The notes: generated by a model from the letters alone, not told the origin. Shown: positions 15,058 through 24,523, counted from the stretch's first letter. The stretch: 38,924 nucleotides of DNA from Flavobacteriaceae bacterium CG2_30_31_66 (GCA_001873065.1 MNYM01000048.1:1-38924), one strand, 5' to 3'. Numbers and translations: made by a program.

Positions 15058-16053
15058 TTAGGGATTTTTTCGAGGTGAAATAAATAATGATACATTAAAT
15101 AGAAATGCATTTTTTAAATTATTTTCAAAAATGATATTCTCTTTTGCTTTATTAGAGTTCGTTAAATTGTAGGTTAAATTTTTTCTGAAGCCAATCTCAG
15201 ATGCTGCCCAAAGCCAACCGACAATTTTCTTTTCAAAGCGAGTTGATAATTGAATATCTGAACGATGCAAATGCAAATTGTTATAACTATTAAACTCTGA
15301 ACTAAAATTATTTAATCTATAAGAAGCTCCATCAATTTCAATTATATGCTGCCAAATAAGACCGTCATTATATTGGAATCTCGATTTTATAAATAATGGT
15401 AGAATAGCTTCAATACCCCATTTTTTTCCAATATTTACATTAAAAGCTGCAACAGGAATAACAATTGGACTTCCAAAACGATAATTGTAACTGGCTCCAA
15501 TGGCATAAGAAAAATTATCATTAACTTTCCAACCTAAAGCCGGAGAAACAGAAAATTTTAAATACTCTGAAAATGAATTTATGGTGCCAAAATTACCATT
15601 CAAATCTGCATTTGCCTTTACAACCCAAAACTTTTTTGATTTTGTTGGTTTTATGATAGTGACATTCATTCCGATACTTTTCAAACCTTTATCTTCTAAA
15701 TTTTGATAAAATGGGTTTAGATTTGGATCATTAAAATGAAATTCTTCCTTGCTATATTTTAAACCCGCAACAATGCTTAAATAATCTTTATTTATAATTG
15801 GAATTTTAAGTTTGGCTTCAAGATTGGTATTGGATTTTATTTCAGAATTTGTATTTGAAAAATTTCCAGTCTTGTCTATTGTTTCAATTGAAATATTAGA
15901 AACATTTTGATATTCAATTGAAATACCTTTTCCAATTGGCACACCTTTTAAAGCTGGTATACAATACACACTTTTAGAAATAGTATCTTCTTGGGCTTTT
16001 GTTTGAAAAAAACTAAATGTGGCAATAAAATATACTAAATGAATTTTTCTCAT
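15058..16053 (-). CDS. Outer-membrane beta-barrel protein (DUF6268-like)
   Basis: A 331-residue protein with a signal peptide (cleavage near TKAQ, residue 21) and many amphipathic strands ending in aromatic residues (for example YSFAIGAS-like YAIGASYNYRF, WLWAASEIGF). The last strand is FLFNVSLFI. This resembles the DUF6268 outer-membrane barrel family. A channel or anchor role is possible, but no substrate can be read from it. Its ATG overlaps the stop of the propeller lipoprotein gene by 4 nt (ATGA), and the DUF2652 gene follows after 3 nt, so the three are likely produced together. Confidence 0.75.
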   Translation of the reverse strand: MRKIHLVYFIATFSFFQTKAQEDTISKSVYCIPALKGVPIGKGISIEYQNVSNISIETIDKTGNFSNTNSEIKSNTNLEAKLKIPIINKDYLSIVAGLKYSKEEFHFNDPNLNPFYQNLEDKGLKSIGMNVTIIKPTKSKKFWVVKANADLNGNFGTINSFSEYLKFSVSPALGWKVNDNFSYAIGASYNYRFGSPIVIPVAAFNVNIGKKWGIEAILPLFIKSRFQYNDGLIWQHIIEIDGASYRLNNFSSEFNSYNNLHLHRSDIQLSTRFEKKIVGWLWAASEIGFRKNLTYNLTNSNKAKENIIFENNLKNAFLFNVSLFISPRKNP

Positions 16054-16883
16054 AATAAATAGTTGAATTTTAAGATATTGGCTTTTTTACCTTTTGCTTC
16101 ATTAGAAATATACAAATCGCCATTTTTATCAAATCTAATCCCTTCGGGTTGTTGAAAATGAGGATAATCTAAATCAAAAACATTTAATAATTTCCCTTCG
16201 GGCGAAACTTCTACCATCATTTTCCCAACAGAAGTTATGATGATAATATTTTTTGTAATCGGCTGAATGGCAATGCTACTCGGAGCAAAATAATTGGCAT
16301 TGTTGTATTTCTTCTTAATTTCCTTTTCTGAAATGGTGATGATTGGTTTTGGATTTAAAGTCTTATTTTTCAATAAAAATTCATAAATCAATCGAGTTCT
16401 TTTACTTTGTAAAACCGATGAATTTCCTTTGCAGGCAATCAATAATCTATTTTTTGAAGCATCAAAAAATAGTCCTTCGGTATCGTCATCTTGACTCAAA
16501 AAAGTGAGATGTTTTATCGTTTTTGGAATGGTTTTATAATTTATTATTTCAAAAATTGTTCCATCAGAACGCAAAATATAAGCGGTCTCGCCGTTTATGG
16601 CAATATCTTCATAGTCATCATCTTTGCCAAAAGAAATGGTTTTTTCGATGCTTTTATTTTTCAAATCATAAATATATAATTTACCTTCTTCGTCATTTTC
16701 GGCTATAATTTTTTGATTTTCAAGCAATTCAAATCCGGATATTTCATTGAGTTCGTAAGGCATTTCCCAAATTTTTTCAGGTTCGCTCAAATGATAGGAT
16801 TTGCATTCGTCAAAATTGCCTTTTGGTTGTTTTTGACAAGAAATCATAATAAAAAAACTTAAAAAAAATAGAATTAGTCTCAT
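16050..16883 (-). CDS. SdiA-regulated-like beta-propeller lipoprotein
   Basis: A 277-residue lipoprotein with the short signal MRLILFFLSFFIMISC and lipobox cysteine at 16. The body shows propeller strands with repeated acidic loops (ELNEISGFELL, DDDYEDIAINGETAYIL, DDDTEGLFFD, QPEGIRFDKNGDLYIS). These match the SdiA-regulated/YjiK-type family, a six-bladed periplasmic or surface propeller of unknown ligand. An earlier in-frame ATG at 16904 would run into the end of the polyphosphate kinase gene and delay the signal peptide, so 16883 is chosen. The gap to ppk1 is 2 nt. Pairing with ppk1 suggests a link to phosphate or polyphosphate physiology, which is inference. Confidence 0.82.
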   Translation of the reverse strand: MRLILFFLSFFIMISCQKQPKGNFDECKSYHLSEPEKIWEMPYELNEISGFELLENQKIIAENDEEGKLYIYDLKNKSIEKTISFGKDDDYEDIAINGETAYILRSDGTIFEIINYKTIPKTIKHLTFLSQDDDTEGLFFDASKNRLLIACKGNSSVLQSKRTRLIYEFLLKNKTLNPKPIITISEKEIKKKYNNANYFAPSSIAIQPITKNIIIITSVGKMMVEVSPEGKLLNVFDLDYPHFQQPEGIRFDKNGDLYISNEAKGKKANILKFNYLL

Positions 16884-16885
16884 AA

Positions 16886-18892
16886 TTATTTTTCTTTTAT
16901 CCAATTATAAATATCCGTTTGAGCTCTTTTTGGGTTTTCGATATTTGGAACTAATTCATTTTTCCCATTAAATAAGATTGTTCTTTTTTTAGTGTTATCT
17001 TCTAATTGAAATTGAATAATTTGATTGATTTCGGTTTTCAAATTTTCGTCTTCAATCGGGAAACCCACTTCAATTCTACTATTCAAATTTCTTCCCATCA
17101 TATCGGCAGAGGATAAATAAATTTGCTCGTTTCCGGCATTATTAAACTTATAAATTCGGGCATGTTCGAGAAACATATCTACAATTCGGTAGGCTTTTAT
17201 GTTTTCGCTCACGCCTTTAATTTCGGGCAAAAGCGTACAAATTCCTCTAACAAGTAGTGTGATTTTTACGCCAGCTTGACTAGCTTCGTAGAGTTTTTTG
17301 ATAATATCTTTTTCGTCAATTCCGTTGACTTTCATTACTATTCCCGATGATTTTCCGTCTTTATGGTTTTGAATTTCAGAGTCAATATAACATATAATTT
17401 GTTTTTTCATATTGAAACCTGCCACCAAAAGCGTATCCATTTCGCTGTCTTTTTTTTTAGTTTTCAAAAACTGGAATACTTTGGCAATATCGTTGGTATA
17501 TTTTTTTTCGGCAGTAAAAAAACCGTGATCAGCATAAATGGCAGCCGTGTTTTCGTTGAAATTTCCTGTGGCTAAATAGGCGTATTGTTGGGTTGTTTTG
17601 GTATCAATTTGCATTGTTACCAAGGCAATTTTGGCGTGAACTTTCAAATTGGGCATACTGTACATAATTTTGATGCCTGCTTTTTTCATTTCTTTTGCCC
17701 AGTGCAAATTGTTGTTTTCGTCAAAACGTGCTTTTACTTCGACAAAAACGGTTACTTTTTTACCGTTTTTAGCAGCACTTATCAAGGCATTTGCGATTAA
17801 GGATTGGGTCGAAATTCGGTATAAAGTCACTTTAATTTCGGTTACACGATTGTCAATTGCCGCTTGGTTAAAGAACTGTAAAACATAATGATAGGAATGA
17901 TACGGAAAATGCAGCAATTGATTTTTTGCATCAATTACTTCAAAAATTGAATTCGAATTTTCAAAGTCGTTATGCTCTAAAGCTGGCAAATATGGACTTT
18001 GAAGATTGGGTTTTATAGGATTTGGAAATTGGAATAAATCGAACAAATTGTGCATTTTTCCGCCGGCAATCATTTCTCTTTTTTTGAGCTGGAAAATTTG
18101 TTTACAAAAATCAATTTCTACTGTTGGCATTGAAGCATCAAATAAAAATCGGGTTGGCAACCCTTTTTTTCGCTCTTCGATTTTGTATTTGATTTTCAAG
18201 ATTAGATTGCCTGAATTTTCGTCTTCAATTTCATAATCTTCATCCCGATTGATTTTGATGGCATAGCAGGAAATAATTTCGTCTTGTGTAAAAATTAAAT
18301 GTAAACACGATTTCACTATTTCGTCTAACGAAATGATATAGTGATTGTTTTCTTTTTTTGAAAGCAATTTGTATCGATCTAATTTATCCGAAGGAATATT
18401 GATATAAGCATAATTAAAGTTACCATCTTTTTTTTTAAATTTTACTAAAAAATACAATCCTCGATTGTTTAAAAAGTAAGTTTTATCAATTTCGTTTTGA
18501 ACAAAAACAACTTGAATAAATGATAAAATATTGCTTTTGAAATAGCGTTCCACTTCTTTTTTATGACAACTTTCAATGGTTTGTCCTTCGTAAACAATAA
18601 TGTTATTTTGACGTAATTTAGGAATGATTTGATTTCTCCAAACGCTCCCAAATTGTTCTTGTTGCTGATTTATTTCTTTTAAAATTGAATTAAAAAGTTC
18701 GCTTTTTCGAGTGCTTTTTTCATTTGCCAATTGATTGACTTTTACCCGAAAGAACTCGTCTAAATTGGAAGAGAAAATCGCCAAAAACTTAATACGTTCA
18801 AACAGTGGATTAGTTCCATCGGCAGCTTCATCAACAATACATTGATTAAAATAGAGCCATGATAATTCTGATGGAATAACAGTTGTATTCAT
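16886..18892 (-). CDS. ppk1: Polyphosphate kinase 1
   Basis: At 668 residues it is close to the usual 690 of PPK1, which makes inorganic polyphosphate from ATP reversibly. The N-terminal SWLYFNQCIVDEA and LAIFSSNLDEFFRVKV blocks are present. The phospholipase-D-like catalytic half contains VTLYRIS, FVEVKARFDENNN, the autophosphorylated histidine in NLKVHAK (H419), and LATGNFNENTA. A second histidine motif follows in FLEHARIYKF, with YLSSADMMGRNL next to it. The ATG overlaps the stop of a 46-residue membrane protein gene by one base. PPK1 heads the part of the operon that carries the cyclase-like and cyclic-nucleotide-binding genes. Polyphosphate production would therefore share its promoter with them. 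Confidence 0.96.
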   Translation of the reverse strand: MNTTVIPSELSWLYFNQCIVDEAADGTNPLFERIKFLAIFSSNLDEFFRVKVNQLANEKSTRKSELFNSILKEINQQQEQFGSVWRNQIIPKLRQNNIIVYEGQTIESCHKKEVERYFKSNILSFIQVVFVQNEIDKTYFLNNRGLYFLVKFKKKDGNFNYAYINIPSDKLDRYKLLSKKENNHYIISLDEIVKSCLHLIFTQDEIISCYAIKINRDEDYEIEDENSGNLILKIKYKIEERKKGLPTRFLFDASMPTVEIDFCKQIFQLKKREMIAGGKMHNLFDLFQFPNPIKPNLQSPYLPALEHNDFENSNSIFEVIDAKNQLLHFPYHSYHYVLQFFNQAAIDNRVTEIKVTLYRISTQSLIANALISAAKNGKKVTVFVEVKARFDENNNLHWAKEMKKAGIKIMYSMPNLKVHAKIALVTMQIDTKTTQQYAYLATGNFNENTAAIYADHGFFTAEKKYTNDIAKVFQFLKTKKKDSEMDTLLVAGFNMKKQIICYIDSEIQNHKDGKSSGIVMKVNGIDEKDIIKKLYEASQAGVKITLLVRGICTLLPEIKGVSENIKAYRIVDMFLEHARIYKFNNAGNEQIYLSSADMMGRNLNSRIEVGFPIEDENLKTEINQIIQFQLEDNTKKRTILFNGKNELVPNIENPKRAQTDIYNWIKEK

Positions 18893-19032
18893 TATTTTTT
18901 TGGGTTAAATAAAATTGCTATAATTATAAAACCTATTCCAGTGAGAGCAGGAGGAAGCATTTTTGCTTTAATACCTATAATTAGCATTGCAACGGCTATG
19001 AGCAAAAGAGCTATGAGTGGTAATTTTTTCAT
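18892..19032 (-). CDS. Small two-helix membrane protein (46 residues)
   Basis: A short gene hidden between the FMN-dependent protein and ppk1. It translates as MKKLPLIALLLIAVAMLIIG, a short loop IKAKMLPPALTG, then IGFIIIAILFNPKK. This gives two membrane helices (about 5-20 and 30-42) with basic ends. Its stop shares one base with the ppk1 start (TAATG), and it begins 42 nt after the upstream gene. The tidy placement, hydrophobic pattern and clean start argue that it is expressed. No family is recognised. It could regulate or anchor a neighbour such as PPK1 or the FMN protein, but nothing shows which. Confidence 0.75.
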   Translation of the reverse strand: MKKLPLIALLLIAVAMLIIGIKAKMLPPALTGIGFIIIAILFNPKK

Positions 19033-19074
19033 TTTTATGCTATTTTAGAAGGGTTTTAATCCTAAATTATTGTT

Positions 19075-20586
19075 TTAAACTGCTTCTGGGTATAAATCGG
19101 CATAGGTAACCATTTTGTTTGGTCCCAAGCGGTGTAAAATATGTTTGCGTTGCACTTCATCGCCATTTTTTAACCCTGCCGCGGCAAGCATTTCTACAAA
19201 ACTGTGAATTGTTTTTTTATGAAAACTAGCAGCACGAACGTATTTGTCATTCACGTTTAATCCTCTCATCAAGCTTTTATCTTGTGTAGCGACACCCACA
19301 GGACAAGTATTGGTATTGCATTGCAAAGCCTGAATGCAACCAATAGACATCATCATTGCTCGTGCACTATTGACTGTATCGGCACCTAGAGCCATTAATC
19401 GGATGATATGAAATGCCGAAAACACTTTACCAGAGGCAATCACTCGTATTTTTTTCTTAAAATCATATTTATTTAAAGTATCAACAACAAATGATAAGCC
19501 CTCGCGAAGCGGTAATCCTACCGAGTTGGAAAATTCAACAGGTGCAGCACCTGTACCACCTTCGCCACCATCAACAGTGATAAAATCTGGTAGTATTTTT
19601 GTTTTTTTTATGGCTTCACAAACGTCTATAAATTCCTCTTTGCTACCCACACAAAGCTTGAATCCGACAGGTTTTCCATTGGAAAGTTCTCGTAATTGTT
19701 GTACAAAATATAGCAACCCCTCTGCATCTTTAAAAGCTGCGTGATAAGGTGGCGAAAGCACATCAGTATGCGGTTTTACCCCTCTAATTTTTGCAATTTC
19801 TTCTGTGTTTTTTGCAGCTGGCAAAATACCGCCGTGTCCTGGTTTGGCTCCTTGTGAAAGTTTGATTTCAATCATTTTTACATTTTTGTGTAACGCATTT
19901 TTTTGGAATGTATCCGAACAAAAATTACCTTCTACTGTTCTGCAACCAAAATATCCTGTCCCTATTTGCCATATCAAATCGCCTCCACCTTCAAGATGAT
20001 AAGGACTTAAACCTCCTTCGCCTGTATTCATAGCAAAACCACCTAATTTTGCTCCTTTACTTAAAGCCAAAACTGCATTTTGACTCAAAGCTCCGAAACT
20101 CATAGCCGAAACATTAAGGATGCTTGCTTTGTATGGTTGTTTGCAATTTGCGGTTCCAAACATAACTTTTGGATTTTGTTCTACTTCGTCGTGGTGTTTT
20201 GGATACATTGAATGAGCCATACATTCATAGCCCACTCTGTAAACATCGGCTTTTGTACCAAATGGTGTGGTGTCATTTTCGTTTTTGGCTCGTGAATAAA
20301 TTAACGATCTGAATTGACGATTTATGGGTGTTCCTTCGGTATCAGTTTCAACAAAATATTGCTGAATTTCTGGGCGAAAGGTTTCTAATAAATACCTAAA
20401 ATGACCTAAAACAGGAAAGTTGTTTTTGATGGTGTGTTTTTTTTGAAGAATATCTAGGATACCAACACAAACTATTGGTAAAATTAAAATTAATATCCAT
20501 AGTATTGGTTTCCAGAAGATTGAAATAGCTGCAATTAGAATTAGTAGGATTGCAGAGGTTGTAATAAAAATTTCTCTTGGTTTCAT
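19075..20586 (-). CDS. FMN-binding glutamate synthase-family protein, membrane-anchored
   Basis: A 503-residue protein with two N-terminal membrane helices (about residues 8-24 and 28-45) joined to a GltS-type FMN barrel. Diagnostic blocks are GGFAMNTGEGGLSPYH, DGGEGGTGAAPVEF, and a cysteine segment with C-N-T-N-T-C preceded by GCIQALQ that matches the Fe-S site of glutamate synthase. No glutaminase or NADPH subunit is encoded nearby, so classic glutamate synthase activity is doubtful. These stand-alone proteins are widespread and poorly understood. It is the first gene of the long operon, and a complete copy of the shared promoter motif lies 22 nt before its ATG. Confidence 0.9.
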   Translation of the reverse strand: MKPREIFITTSAILLILIAAISIFWKPILWILILILPIVCVGILDILQKKHTIKNNFPVLGHFRYLLETFRPEIQQYFVETDTEGTPINRQFRSLIYSRAKNENDTTPFGTKADVYRVGYECMAHSMYPKHHDEVEQNPKVMFGTANCKQPYKASILNVSAMSFGALSQNAVLALSKGAKLGGFAMNTGEGGLSPYHLEGGGDLIWQIGTGYFGCRTVEGNFCSDTFQKNALHKNVKMIEIKLSQGAKPGHGGILPAAKNTEEIAKIRGVKPHTDVLSPPYHAAFKDAEGLLYFVQQLRELSNGKPVGFKLCVGSKEEFIDVCEAIKKTKILPDFITVDGGEGGTGAAPVEFSNSVGLPLREGLSFVVDTLNKYDFKKKIRVIASGKVFSAFHIIRLMALGADTVNSARAMMMSIGCIQALQCNTNTCPVGVATQDKSLMRGLNVNDKYVRAASFHKKTIHSFVEMLAAAGLKNGDEVQRKHILHRLGPNKMVTYADLYPEAV

Positions 20587-20608
20587 TTTGTTGGTAGTTT
20601 GTTTGGTT

Positions 20609-20638
20609 AATAGACGAGTGTTATAACTATTCCTGACA
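20609..20638 (-). promoter_or_regulatory. ECF-type promoter of the ppk1/cyclase-like operon
   Basis: TGTCAGG (20638-20632), 16 nt, GTCTATT (20615-20609) on the minus strand, 22 nt before the ATG at 20586. It drives ten genes running to 10186 if no other promoter intervenes. Those genes are separated by at most 46 nt. Confidence 0.87.
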
Positions 20639-20646
20639 GAATTAGA

Positions 20647-23600
20647 TTAAAATCCAAAACCAAATCCAAACATAAATCGACCGCCATCATCTGACGCAAA
20701 ATAAGAGGTTTGAAACATAAATAATCCTGCGGCATTGGCATAAATTCCGCCGCCAAACGAAGTGTGCCATTTGTTTGAATGGTCATTATCGAGCCAAACT
20801 CTACCATAATCGAAACCACTAAAAACCCCAAATTTTGCGGGTAGAATTCCTGCGTTGAAATGGAATACATTCAACCGTAAATCGGTGTTTTGGTAATAAG
20901 CACTTTTACCCGAAAAGCGTTCGTTTCTATAGCCTCTTAAACCGTCTTTTCCTCCTATACTTGCAGCCTGATAAAACTCAAAATCATTATTTGAAATAAT
21001 GTTTCCTTTCAAAAGTGTTGACAAGGTGAGTATATCGTTTTTAATAATGGGATAATCTATTTGCAAAGTGGGACTGATGTAAGTATAATTTTGAGTGCTT
21101 TGTTCTAAATTTGTTTTCCATCCAGCAGTAACATTAAACTCAAAACCTAATGTCGAAAAGGCTTTATTGTTCTTGTTTTCAAAACTGTAATTGGTTTCAA
21201 TTCCGATGAATTTTTTTGCGTCTAATTGTTGTGGCGTGAATAGTTGTTCTACAAAACGGCTATCATTATCATTAGGTTTTATATATTCAAACGGAATGCT
21301 AATATTCCATAAGCTGCCCACTCTTCCACGTCTAATGAGCGATAATTTGGCATTGAATTGTTCTAATCTTGTTCGATAATATTCAATATTTAAATCGTTT
21401 TCAAGGTTTGGAGTTTCGTTGCCAAAACCAAAAAAGTTTTGACTAAAAGCTGGCGTAGTATAGCTAGTTTCAAAACCAATGTTGTATTTTTTGAGACTAT
21501 TGGCAAACTCCGTTTTATAACTTACTTCAAAACCATTTGTTGCCGTATAATATCTAGCGCCAATAGTATGTTTTTGAGAAAACGGATTGTTTTCAAAATT
21601 ATATTTGGTAAGATGCATCAAAGCGCCAAGCTGAAAACCTTCATCAGGATTGTAACCAAGAGTCGGAATGATTTGTTGTAAATTATGTTTGAATTTATTC
21701 TGGTCAAAAGTATTGATGCTATAATCATCTGTCAAAGTACAGTTGACTTCATTTTTGTCAAATTCAAGGATATTTTCCTTGCTTTTATAATCATAAATTT
21801 GAAGCCTTGTTGGGTTCTCAACCGTAAAAGTATCTTTGTCTTGACCTCCAATAATTATGATTTTGATGGTCGATTTTCCGTTTCCGTTTACTAGAAAATG
21901 GTCTTTGTCGTCCAGACCATAAATCCAAATTTCTTTCGTTATTTCTGGCGTAAATACTTTTTCATATACAAGATCTTTATCGCTTTCGTTTTTCTTGTTT
22001 CGTTTTACTTTAACGCTGGTTTCGCCATTTTCCAATCGTGTAATTTCAAAATCATCATCTTTGTTTGTTCCAGTAATAATGGCATTTTTGTTCAAAATGT
22101 TGTAATATTCTTTTGCCCAAGAAGCAATGTGGTTGCGTCTGCTTTTTAGATTGGCTTTGATGCTTTCAATATTTTTGTCTTTTAATTCTTCGGGAAGATG
22201 GGCAAAGGCTTTTTCGATGGCTTCGTCGGTTAGATTTTGTTCTAAATAATAAGCTTCTGCAAGCCATTCGTCCAAACTCGATTGATTGATGAGCGTCATA
22301 TCGGTTTTGTAAATAACCTGATTAAAAGTTTTTACGTTTTTTAGATTTGGACCAAAAGATTGCATCAATCGAAGTGCTGGCACCAAATGTGTCGAGGCTT
22401 GTGTAAAAAATCCATCAAATTTTGGAAATGCCTGATCTCTATCTCTCGGAATTGGAGCATAACTAATTGTTCCGTCCTGATTTTTATACGTTGCCCAACG
22501 GTATTGGTCTTCGTGCCTGTCCCAATCGCCAAGCCACATATCAAACAATCGGGTTTTGATGTATTGTTGGTGGTTGATATTGTATTTTTCGTCTTTCATC
22601 AAATTGGCCATTACTTCATCGGTCGAAACAATATCGTCTGATTTTCCAAAGGATTTCTTGTCTTTAAACTCTTTTGCCAAACGTTCTTCAATCATATATA
22701 AATCGTCGCCCAAAGCATCGCTAAAATTCTCCAATGCATTTTGTTTTGGCACATAAACTATTTGTGAATTGGCGTGATAAACACCAACAATATCCGATAA
22801 ATTGCCTGTTACCAATACCGAAAACGGATAAGAAGTCGTGTAAAAATCCATCAAGAAACGCTCGGCTGTCGTGTTTTCTAGCTTGTCTTTCATAAAGTCC
22901 TGCTGAAAAGCCTTCACCTGAATAAATTGTGCAGCACTTTTCCGCAAACGACGCATTACATATTCTTTTCCATCCTTGTCTTCTAGTCGTAAGGAAACCG
23001 ATTGGTTGCCGCCACCTAATTTCACTGGTTTCAAACCACCATAAAGTGTGTCGAGATTGACCACCGGAAAATTGTATTTTGTGTAATATAATTGACGATA
23101 ATGATTGCCGAAAAACGAATTGAAAGCTCTCGATTTTTCGTCGGTGTTTTTGGTGTAAATAGATGCGGCAATGTTTTTTTCTTTTGGGAAATCAATATTT
23201 TGAACAGTATTTTCGTTTTTTATTTCTCGAATAATTTTGGATTTTAGCAAATTGTTTTTGGCATCAAAAAACAAAACTTCTTGTTTTTGAGGTTGAATAT
23301 TCAAAATCGAATATCCCAAACTAGCGTAACCAAAAGTTGTTGTATCGTTTTTGAAATGACGCACCGAATTTACTTTTGAACCCGAACCGCTAATGATTTG
23401 CGGAATGTTTTTATGTACCAAATATTGCAAATTATGGTCGTGTCCCGAAACAACAATCACGTCGTTTTTGTATTCTTGCAAAATAGTCGTGATTTTGTTC
23501 GAAAGTTCTCTGTAAAGCGGAAAATTACTGTCTGCTGGACTTGCTCCAGATGTTCTTCTTAAAATGTTTAAAGGTGTTTTTAAAATATCAAAAGCATATT

Positions 23601-24282
23601 GACCACCGTGATTTCCGTTGGTTTCCAGCGGATGATGCATTGCTAAAATGATGGTTTTTCCTTGATTTTTATTGACCAAAGATTTGAATTCGTCAAAGAA
23701 TTTCAGGCGTGTTTTTATATCACAATTATCATTTATTTTTGGATGTTTATCCCAATCGTTCAAATACCATTCGCTATCGACCGTAATAATTACAATCTCT
23801 TTTGAAACTTCAAAACTTTCTAAAGGGCAACCGTTTTGAGGCGAAAAACTTTTTTTTCCCAAAACCTTTTCTACCATTTTTTCTTCTTCTTTCAAGCCGT
23901 CAATTCCTGAATACCAATCGTGGTTTCCTGGGATAAAAATTACTTTGCCTTTAAAATTTTGAGCTACGTCAATTTGGGCTTGCAAGGATTTTTTGGCTTC
24001 TTCGTTGTTGGAAGTTGGCATTCCTTTTGGATAAATATTATCGCCCAAAAATAGCAGGACGTCTTCTTTTTTGGAATTTTTTACTTTTTCATTTAAAGCA
24101 TTCAATGCTTCTGACGATTGACCGTTTTCTAATTTTCCACCATCACCAATAAGATAAATATTAGTTCCCGACAAATCATTTTCAGGTTGTGAATTTGTTG
24201 TTTGAACTATATCAAAAGTCGCGCAGGAATGTACTATAAATAGGAAGGTAAAACAGAAAAGCAATTTTGTTGTATGTTTCAT
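20647..24282 (-). CDS. Metallophosphoesterase lipoprotein with kinase-like middle domain and outer-membrane barrel
   Basis: A 1211-residue lipoprotein (lipobox HSC, Cys20). Residues 40-300 are a calcineurin-type phosphoesterase: GDGG, LGDNIY, GNHDWY (119-124), MHHP and SGHDHN (279-284). Residues 421-630 resemble an atypical protein-kinase-like fold: a glycine-rich GGGNQSVSLRL loop, YVMRRLRKS, then GDWDRHEDQ (585-593) and PRDRDQAF (612-619), which look like catalytic and metal loops. The last 350 residues are beta-strands ending in a terminal F (FMFGFGFGF), typical of an Omp85-type barrel. The product probably sits in the outer membrane. The ATG at 24315 overlaps the promoter -10 element, so 24282 (MKHTTK) is the start. 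Confidence 0.87.
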   Translation of the reverse strand: MKHTTKLLFCFTFLFIVHSCATFDIVQTTNSQPENDLSGTNIYLIGDGGKLENGQSSEALNALNEKVKNSKKEDVLLFLGDNIYPKGMPTSNNEEAKKSLQAQIDVAQNFKGKVIFIPGNHDWYSGIDGLKEEEKMVEKVLGKKSFSPQNGCPLESFEVSKEIVIITVDSEWYLNDWDKHPKINDNCDIKTRLKFFDEFKSLVNKNQGKTIILAMHHPLETNGNHGGQYAFDILKTPLNILRRTSGASPADSNFPLYRELSNKITTILQEYKNDVIVVSGHDHNLQYLVHKNIPQIISGSGSKVNSVRHFKNDTTTFGYASLGYSILNIQPQKQEVLFFDAKNNLLKSKIIREIKNENTVQNIDFPKEKNIAASIYTKNTDEKSRAFNSFFGNHYRQLYYTKYNFPVVNLDTLYGGLKPVKLGGGNQSVSLRLEDKDGKEYVMRRLRKSAAQFIQVKAFQQDFMKDKLENTTAERFLMDFYTTSYPFSVLVTGNLSDIVGVYHANSQIVYVPKQNALENFSDALGDDLYMIEERLAKEFKDKKSFGKSDDIVSTDEVMANLMKDEKYNINHQQYIKTRLFDMWLGDWDRHEDQYRWATYKNQDGTISYAPIPRDRDQAFPKFDGFFTQASTHLVPALRLMQSFGPNLKNVKTFNQVIYKTDMTLINQSSLDEWLAEAYYLEQNLTDEAIEKAFAHLPEELKDKNIESIKANLKSRRNHIASWAKEYYNILNKNAIITGTNKDDDFEITRLENGETSVKVKRNKKNESDKDLVYEKVFTPEITKEIWIYGLDDKDHFLVNGNGKSTIKIIIIGGQDKDTFTVENPTRLQIYDYKSKENILEFDKNEVNCTLTDDYSINTFDQNKFKHNLQQIIPTLGYNPDEGFQLGALMHLTKYNFENNPFSQKHTIGARYYTATNGFEVSYKTEFANSLKKYNIGFETSYTTPAFSQNFFGFGNETPNLENDLNIEYYRTRLEQFNAKLSLIRRGRVGSLWNISIPFEYIKPNDNDSRFVEQLFTPQQLDAKKFIGIETNYSFENKNNKAFSTLGFEFNVTAGWKTNLEQSTQNYTYISPTLQIDYPIIKNDILTLSTLLKGNIISNNDFEFYQAASIGGKDGLRGYRNERFSGKSAYYQNTDLRLNVFHFNAGILPAKFGVFSGFDYGRVWLDNDHSNKWHTSFGGGIYANAAGLFMFQTSYFASDDGGRFMFGFGFGF

Positions 24283-24306
24283 TTTAGAAATGTTTGTTAG
24301 CTTTTT

Positions 24307-24336
24307 AATAGACAAACAAATTGTTAAATCCTGACA
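24307..24336 (-). promoter_or_regulatory. ECF-type promoter of the phosphoesterase-barrel gene
   Basis: TGTCAGG (24336-24330), 16 nt, GTCTATT (24313-24307), 24 nt before the ATG at 24282. An upstream in-frame ATG at 24315 lies inside the -10 element, which supports the shorter protein. Confidence 0.85.
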
Positions 24337-24343
24337 AACAAAA

Positions 24344-24377
24344 AATGCCGCAAATAATTACCTTAATTTACGACATT
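24344..24377 (-). terminator. Hairpin terminator of the six-gene redox operon
   Basis: Arms 24344-24355 and 24366-24377 pair over 12 positions, counting two G-U pairs in the minus-strand RNA, with a 10-nt loop. On the minus strand the stem runs straight into a T-rich tract. It lies 147 nt after the stop at 24524 and just before the next promoter. The remaining stretch 24378-24523 shows nothing recognisable. Confidence 0.6.
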
Positions 24378-24523
24378 AATTTTACGGATTGAATGTCTAT
24401 TTCTATTAATCTTAGAAAGCATTCAAAGTTTTCAATATTGTTAACTTTCAGGATAGTCTTTCCCGCGGCGATGCTGTTGTGAAAAATAATATTATAACTG
24501 TTTATTTTTCATTTCAAAAAAAA

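Noticed and set aside
20607..20870. 87-residue minus-strand open frame
   Set aside because: It is an out-of-frame shadow of the end of the phosphoesterase-barrel gene and spans the promoter at 20609-20638.
24283..24315. N-terminal extension of the phosphoesterase-barrel protein
   Set aside because: The upstream ATG overlaps the promoter -10 element and would place residues in front of the lipoprotein signal.
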